DNA of 6,554 bases, taken from assembly GCA_013043945.1 (NCBI GenBank), contig JABEUW010000256.1:1-6554 (forward strand), read 5' to 3'. This stretch comes from Vulcanimicrobiota bacterium (lineage in GTDB: Bacteria > Vulcanimicrobiota > Vulcanimicrobiia > Vulcanimicrobiales > Vulcanimicrobiaceae). Below are positions 6,350 to 6,554 of this stretch, one piece after another. The notes under the pieces are model-generated. The model did no database searches. It saw only the letters and a program-made list of their open reading frames with translations, and was not told the origin of the DNA. Numbering within the stretch: the first letter of the stretch is position 1; every line of letters starts with the position of its first letter. A program made the position numbers and the translations under genes.

Positions 6350-6554
6350 ATGAGTATGACGTTGTCGGGTCCGCGGCCGGTTCGGGCCGCGCGCGGAACG
6401 GAGTTGACCTGTTTGGGGTGGCCGCAGGAAGCCGCCTTGCGCATGCTGATGAACAACCTCGACCCCGAGGTCGCCGAACGCCCCGACGATCTCGTCGTGT
6501 ATGGCGGCAGCGGGCGTGCCGCTCGCTCCTGGGAGGCCTTCGATGCGCTCGTTC
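6350..6554 (+). CDS. hutU: Urocanate hydratase (urocanase), N-terminal part
   Basis: Only the first 68 residues are present; the frame is open at the window edge (the full family is about 550 residues). HutU converts urocanate to 4-imidazolone-5-propanoate with tightly bound NAD+ acting as an electrophile, the second step of histidine degradation, in the cytoplasm. The visible part carries the strongly conserved N-terminal block: RGTELTCLGWPQEAALRML (15-33), NNLDPEVAERPDDLVVYGG (35-53) and GRAARSWEAFDALV (55-68). YGGSGRAARSW fits the conserved YGG-x-G-x-AAR-x-W urocanase block. It lies 15 bases after hutH with its own strong ribosome binding site, forming a hutH-hutU pair. hutI and the final hut steps are probably downstream but are not visible. 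Confidence 0.95.
   Translation, partial: MSMTLSGPRPVRAARGTELTCLGWPQEAALRMLMNNLDPEVAERPDDLVVYGGSGRAARSWEAFDALV

Overview
The window is a GC-rich, tightly packed bacterial chromosome segment. It holds seven protein genes, two of them cut by the window edges. No RNA genes, mobile elements or CRISPR arrays were seen, and no gap between genes exceeds about 75 bases. A full-length ClpC-type unfoldase (rather than ClpA) argues against most Proteobacteria. A secreted protein with a beta-barrel-like C-terminus suggests a diderm cell. My best guess, from gene style alone, is a high-GC candidate-phylum lineage such as Eremiobacterota (WPS-2) or a relative; confidence is low.

Layout. Bases 1-150 (minus strand) carry the start of a MIP18/DUF59 (PaaD/SufT-like) Fe-S assembly gene. 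A 71-base divergent gap separates it from a small exported, Gly-rich, probably outer-membrane protein (222-677). clpC (735-3233) follows, then a WYL-domain regulator (3252-4238), a small exported His/Cys-motif protein of unknown function (4274-4789), histidine ammonia-lyase hutH (4799-6334) and the beginning of urocanate hydratase hutU (6350 to the edge).

How they work together. From clpC onward the gaps are 18, 35, 9 and 15 bases, all on one strand, so read-through transcription is plausible. HutH and HutU are the first two steps of histidine catabolism (histidine to urocanate to imidazolonepropionate). The exported protein sits 9 bases before hutH and may be linked to it. The WYL protein is a candidate local regulator of either clpC or the hut genes; the sequence does not decide. 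ClpC is housekeeping proteostasis and may only be a chance neighbour.

Nothing here is clearly a new system. The items most worth a second look are the uncharacterised exported protein joined to the hut genes, the WYL regulator with an altered signature triad, and the signs that ClpC may recognise arginine-phosphorylated substrates.
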